From positions 10,184,906 to 10,248,905 of the forward strand of contig NC_044290.2 of the NCBI RefSeq assembly GCF_004027225.2: a DNA stretch of 64,000 nt, read 5' to 3'. The position numbers were made by a program, and so were the translations under genes. The notes under the pieces were generated by a model. That model searched no databases. It worked only from the letters and a program-made list of their open reading frames with translations, and was not told where the DNA came from. The stretch comes from Strigops habroptila. Taxonomy: Eukaryota > Chordata > Aves > Psittaciformes > Psittacidae. Shown one piece after another: positions 59,001-64,000 of this stretch; positions within the stretch are counted from its first letter, which is position 1, and each line of letters begins with the position of its first letter.

Positions 59001-62000
59001 TCTATGTGAAAATGGAGGCAGCGCAGACCTTCTGTCATTTTGGTGCACTCAAAGAGTACATCCCGGTGCAAAACTGTTGGCTGTAACCAAACAGGCAGGA
59101 GTGAAATCAGTGAAATGCTGCCTAGACCCTAGTAGGAGATTCATTCTGATGTGAATTTGAATTTTGGATTAACAAGCTTTTCAGACCTGCTGAGACTTCT
59201 GGTTTGTGGTATTTTTGCCTCTTGTTCTGCTACATCATATGTAGGTTATGCATCAGGGACTGACATGTCAGGACCCATGAAGAAATCTTTTTGCCTATAG
59301 GAATGAGATAGTCCAACTTGTTGTGGTTTGGGGTCTGTCAGGGATGAGGGAGGAGGTGCCTACAGTGAACAGAAAGATGGTCAGTTAGGGCCTTACATCT
59401 CAGATGAGCAGTCGCTTCTTAATTTACATGCAGGGAAATAGGCACAGAGAGCTCCTGTGCTGAACTCTGTAACAAATGCTGAGAAAACCTGAAAGTCCTG
59501 CTCCCATTTCCTGCTCTAAATCCAGCACAACAGACCCTGATATCCAGGGCTGGGAGCCAAACACTCTCAAGTCAATGGAAAGATCCCCCTTGACTTTAAT
59601 GGTCTTTGCATGAGTGCTTAATTCCTTCCTATTCACAGCCTCTCTTGGACTTGGTTATGGAAACAACTGCAGATCTAAAGTGCTGCAGTGAGTGTAAACC
59701 CTTCAAAGCAGTGCAATGGCAGATTCTGCTGTCCTCTCAGACAGCTGGAAAGGGTTTTGTTTGACAAAAAGCCTGATATATGTTCTTCCAGCCAGCTCCG
59801 TGGCTACAGTGTGAATGAGTGTCTTAACAACACATTCATGCAGGCAGGGTTTGTGGTCAGCGTGCTGGGTTTGGAACCAAGCTCTTCCCAGCAGGATAGG
59901 GAAGGCAGGGAGCGTGTGTCTGTGCTAGAAGAAGCTGAACCTCTGCAGCTTTGACATGTCAGCATCGATCAGGGCTGGGGTCTTGGGTCTTGCAGGGACC
60001 GTTTCAGTTCCCTGCCTGCAAAGACCATGTCACTGGTAGACATTAGATGTTACCCAATTTTGTCAGCTGTTTGTGAAATGTAAGGTTTTTGCCCCAGATT
60101 GTCCCCCCTTGGGCAGGGCTGAAACTGCATAAAGAATGGCATGAGGCCCCATCTTGTGCACTTGCTGAACCATAACGGTGTTGTGAAGGTGCAGTCCCAT
60201 TGCTGTGCTGAGTATTGTGCCACCCAGACCAGTGCCAACAGCTCACTATGCAGTGAATGAGGCTGAAGGCACTGCCTTGGCTGGGGCTTGCTCACAAAAC
60301 TCTGGCAAAACACCGAAGAGGTGCTTAGCTTAAGCATTTTTCACTGACTTCCATGGGGATTAAACATGTGTAAGGGTTTGGCTGGGGAGGGCTCTTCGTG
60401 CATCTGGCTGTGCAGTGCCACCTGGGGCTATGGAGATTTGCTCCCTTACACTTGGAACTATTGACCAGCGTAGAGACCTACGTGCTTTGGTCTAATCATA
60501 CAAGGAGCAATAATAGCAAACAGGTTATTTAATCTTTATAAAGCCCACAGACACCAAATCTGACCCTGTTAGAGGAATAGTGGCTTTTGCAGGGGATCTG
60601 GCTGAGTGCTTGAGAAGAGCAGAAAGTGCTTTCCAACATAGAAGGTTGCTCAGCTGCCTCTCAGGGGATGATGATTGCTCTTTCTCTACACTCTAGAAAC
60701 TTTCTAGATGCAGTTGAGGGTTTTGGCTATTTTACTTTGCTGTTCAAACTCTGTGTGGGTTTTGCTGTTTCTCCATGCACCCAAAGGCATTGGGATGCCT
60801 GCACCCCCAAATTGCCCATCCCTCACTCACTGTATGCAGTATAAGTACGAATGTGACCTGTTCACAGCGTGACTTTGATGGGTTGGCCACAAATCCCCAC
60901 TTCTGGAGCCACATTCAGCCAGAGGAACTGAGACCTCACTTTCACAGCTGTGCATTCCTGAGATGAAAAGGGGCAGCTCAGGCCCAGGCTGTTTTGTAGC
61001 TGAAAATCAGACCTGGGCAATCTATGGAAAACTGGCAGCTGCAGGAGCTGCTGGAAAAATCTGCATGGAGCTCTGTGGGGTCTCATCTGGGTGCTCTGAT
61101 TTGGGGAGTGCTGCCCCTCAGGTTTCTAAGGTTCTGAATGCTTGCCCATGGGTTGCACTAGAAACGTGGTTGTGCGAATACTCTCAATTCCAAGATATAG
61201 GAATTATGAGGTGCTGGCTTGGCTCTTTCAGGAGGATCATTTGCTTTTTAAACTCTCTGTCTGCAGCTTAGGCTGGTCGTTCTGTTGCAGAGGAAAATAG
61301 GCAGTGGGCTGAGGCATGGATAAAGTACTGAGCTCATCACTCTGCAGTCCAGCCAGGTACACATTGCTGTTTTCTCCCAGAACTTAGTTAAAACACATCC
61401 ATCTTTCCTCACATTTTTGTGATGCTCAATGGCAAATGACAGTCACTCTCTAATTACACCAATATTAACTCGTTTTCATGGCTGAAAAGGACAGATCCAA
61501 GGGCAGTGTCATTACTCTGGGATGTGCTATCTCCAGCAAGCAGCTAGAAAACCAGGGTTTATAATCTGGGCCAGCACTCCCATGGGCTGGTCTGTGCTGG
61601 TGAGATGAGGAGAGGCTAGTCCAATGGAAAATATACATTAGGCTGGGCTGGCTGATAAATAACAGTTGATGCTCTTCCTGTTCTGTTTTGCTGGCATTGG
61701 CACTGGCCTCATGGACCTTATTGTCTCCTGGCTGGAGGAGCAGCCCATCAGCCATGGCTTGCTGCCTGCTCAGAGCCATCTCCTGCCTGGACCCTTCCCA
61801 TTGTCCCCAGGGCTCACTGAGGAAAGAGGAAAGCAAAAATCCAAGCAAGTTTGATTGAATAATGAGTTTAGTTTCTTCACTCAGACACAAAACTGGTCAT
61901 ATTTAGCCAGAGCAGGGGCCCTCCTGGTGCAACAGGAATAGTCTGGCCTACAAACGAAACCACCAGCTCCATTGTGGATGTAAAGTTCCCAATGGAAACA

Positions 62001-64000
62001 AGCATGCCGTGATCCTATGGCCTTCCACTCTGCCTTGATTTCAATTACAACCAGACCCATTCTCATCCCAACCCAGCTGGCCACTGGCATCAGCAGTTGC
62101 TGGTGAGTGATGCAGTTCTAGAAATGCGCTCCTTTGTGATACCCATCCAGCTTGGTTGCATCCTGCAGGGCTGTTGGTTATGAAATGGCTGTTTTCACAG
62201 TGATGTTTTTAAAGTTCAGCTCTTTTTAATATGGAATTGGTTTTTACTAGTAGGAGTTTTGCAGCATTGTGTTCTGTTTGAAATTACTGCTGCTCTAATG
62301 TGCCAAAGATCACCATGTTTTGTTCTGTTTTCTTGTCTAAACCTGACCAGTCCCAGGAAATCAAAATCTAATCTGAAATACTCAGGTATCTCATCTTGTA
62401 CCGCATACATGGGAAATGAATGCATTTAGACATGTTGCCAGGACTGTGAGAGAAGGTTATGCACTATGACAGAATGCTCAAGTCCAACATTGACTCCACC
62501 AGTGGGTGGTTTGGGTCTTGGCCAAGGCAAGGTGGTTGGAAGGAAGCATGTGGCTTTGCTTGGGTGCTTTGTGGCTTGACCATCTGCAAGGAGAATGAAC
62601 AGGCACCATCTCTCACATCCACCCCCTCCAGTTTAGTGCATGCCTGGAAAAAGGCAAAGATAGGTGCTGTCCGTGTAATAAATGGCATCTGAATGACAAA
62701 TGGTGCATCTCTAGGGCTTTCCTTTGTGGACTTGGAAAGTTGTGGCTGGAGTGACCGGAGCAACAGAAGAGGTGACTGAGAGTTGGGTTCAGAGAGCTTA
62801 GCTCGGCTGTCTATTCTGGGGATGAGTTAATCAGCTAAAATATGTGAGGTCTGCAAGGCATGGTGATGAGCGGGAGCATACGGAGTGGGAAGGCCATGTA
62901 GTGACAAGAGCACTGGTGATAGCACGAAAGTCCTTCTGGCAATGTGATTTATTAGGCTATGAGGGTGTCTTTCACATTAAGTGGCAGATGCCTCATCATG
63001 CACCACATTTCACGCAGGATGAGAGCAATTTCGCTGTAGGAAACCATTCTGTGTCTGCAAGGAGGCACTGGACCAAGCCGGTGGCGCTGGTTTTGTGACT
63101 GGTGCCACTCGCAGTGAGAAAGGGCACTTTTAAAACCAGATTTCTATTAGGTGCCTAATTGAGTCATCATCCCTGCCCCCTCCTGCACAAACATTTGCTC
63201 TGCCCTGACATGTGAGCTAACCAAGGCTGGTGAGAAATGCTTTCTGGATATAGCTGGGGAGACATGGGATTGCGGAGCGAGGAGAAGGAGCGAATTTGGG
63301 CCATTTGGTAAAACACAAGATTGTAAAAGACTAAAAAAACCCCCATAGAAAAAATAACAACAAAGAAGTTGTGGTTTCTTAGGCCGGTTGGCATTCCTGG
63401 AAGTTGATGACGCCCTGGATTACTGCTGTTTTTTTAGACCTCTCTCCATGTTTTTAGGATAGTTTGTCTGCAGTGTGGGTATGTGTGGGTAGAGCTGGGG
63501 AATATGAAGAAGGGGGGAAAAAGAAGCTAAAAATGGGCAGGAACAAGCTGCCTGCATATGCTGGGGTTTTTTTCTTAAATTATAAAGAAAAAAGCTTGAA
63601 GTTGTTAAAGATTTGGGTACATGGAGCACAGGCATGGCAAAGGAAGTCGATCCTGAAGACCGCATCTAATACAGGATCTTTTGTGCTCCATTAAACATTG
63701 TGCTTCCTCAGCTATGGGAGAGCTGTGTCTCAGGTTGCAAAATAATCAGCCCAGGCTTCTGATTTATGTCACTTGGAAGCTGCCTTGCTGTGCAGAGAGG
63801 AGGAGGGATGCAGCCAAACCATCCCAGGCCAATGCGCCGGGAGCTTGATGGTATGGATGGTACAGTGGTCTTGCAGGTCTTGTATTGGTGCCACCAGGAA
63901 AGGGATTTGTTTTTGCTGTCCAGTTTTGGTGTCATATCTCATTTTGGCATTTTTTGCTTTGAAAACAATATCTTCTTTGTGAAGTATTTCTCTTTTCCCT
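53085..64000. other. Intergenic DNA to the end of the window
   Basis: About 11 kb with no recognisable exon, RNA gene or full mobile element. The open frames are short (up to 141 codons) and motif-free. An imperfect palindrome sits at 54905-54934. In human the ABCA5-ABCA10 cluster lies beyond FAM20A, but no ABCA-like peptide was seen. Confidence 0.55.
54905..54934. repeat. Imperfect inverted repeat
   Basis: TTTTAACGTCCTC and GAGGACATTAAAA flank the loop TAGT. Twelve of thirteen stem positions pair. Confidence 0.8.

Overview
The window is vertebrate nuclear DNA, almost certainly from a bird. The evidence is two multi-exon genes with GT-AG or GC-AG introns and CpG-island promoters, many short CR1 LINE 3' ends with the avian tail (ATTCTATG and variants), and one avian ERVL-like solo LTR. 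There are no operons, phage, CRISPR arrays or other prokaryotic features. The species cannot be fixed from what I can see.

Two protein-coding genes can be rebuilt completely and face each other tail to tail. PRKAR1A, the type I-alpha regulatory subunit of cAMP-dependent protein kinase, is on the plus strand. It has a CpG-island promoter near 9.7-10.7 kb, a noncoding first exon ending at 10185, and ten coding exons between 13466 and 24168. The joined CDS is 1146 nt (381 aa). FAM20A, the secretory-pathway pseudokinase that activates FAM20C, is on the minus strand. It has eleven coding exons from 42101 down to 29314, a joined CDS of 1542 nt (513 aa), and a CpG-island promoter near 41.75-42.56 kb. 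Every junction keeps the reading frame in both genes. The order matches human 17q24 (WIPI1, PRKAR1A, FAM20A). The GC-rich first 80 bases may be the edge of the next gene's promoter, possibly WIPI1, but no coding sequence of it is present.

Layout: 1-80 GC-rich edge; 81-9690 intergenic, with two CR1 tails and an AT-rich microsatellite; 9700-26460 PRKAR1A, with an antisense solo LTR (11610-12713, 5-bp target duplication) and CR1 pieces in its introns; 26460-28220 the short gap between the two 3' ends; 28220-42560 FAM20A, with four same-strand CR1 pieces in its introns and a G-rich minisatellite (about 41020-41755) running up to the exon 1 splice donor; 42600-64000 intergenic, with simple repeats and one CR1 tail but no exon I can support.

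The genes belong to separate pathways. PRKAR1A restrains PKA in the cytosol until cAMP binds. FAM20A acts in the secretory pathway on phosphorylation of secreted and enamel proteins. I found no undescribed system. The observations most worth checking are two GC-AG introns in PRKAR1A, a perfect 15-bp hairpin 27 nt downstream of one of those GC donors, a full CRE palindrome in the PRKAR1A promoter, and the minisatellite against the FAM20A exon 1 donor.
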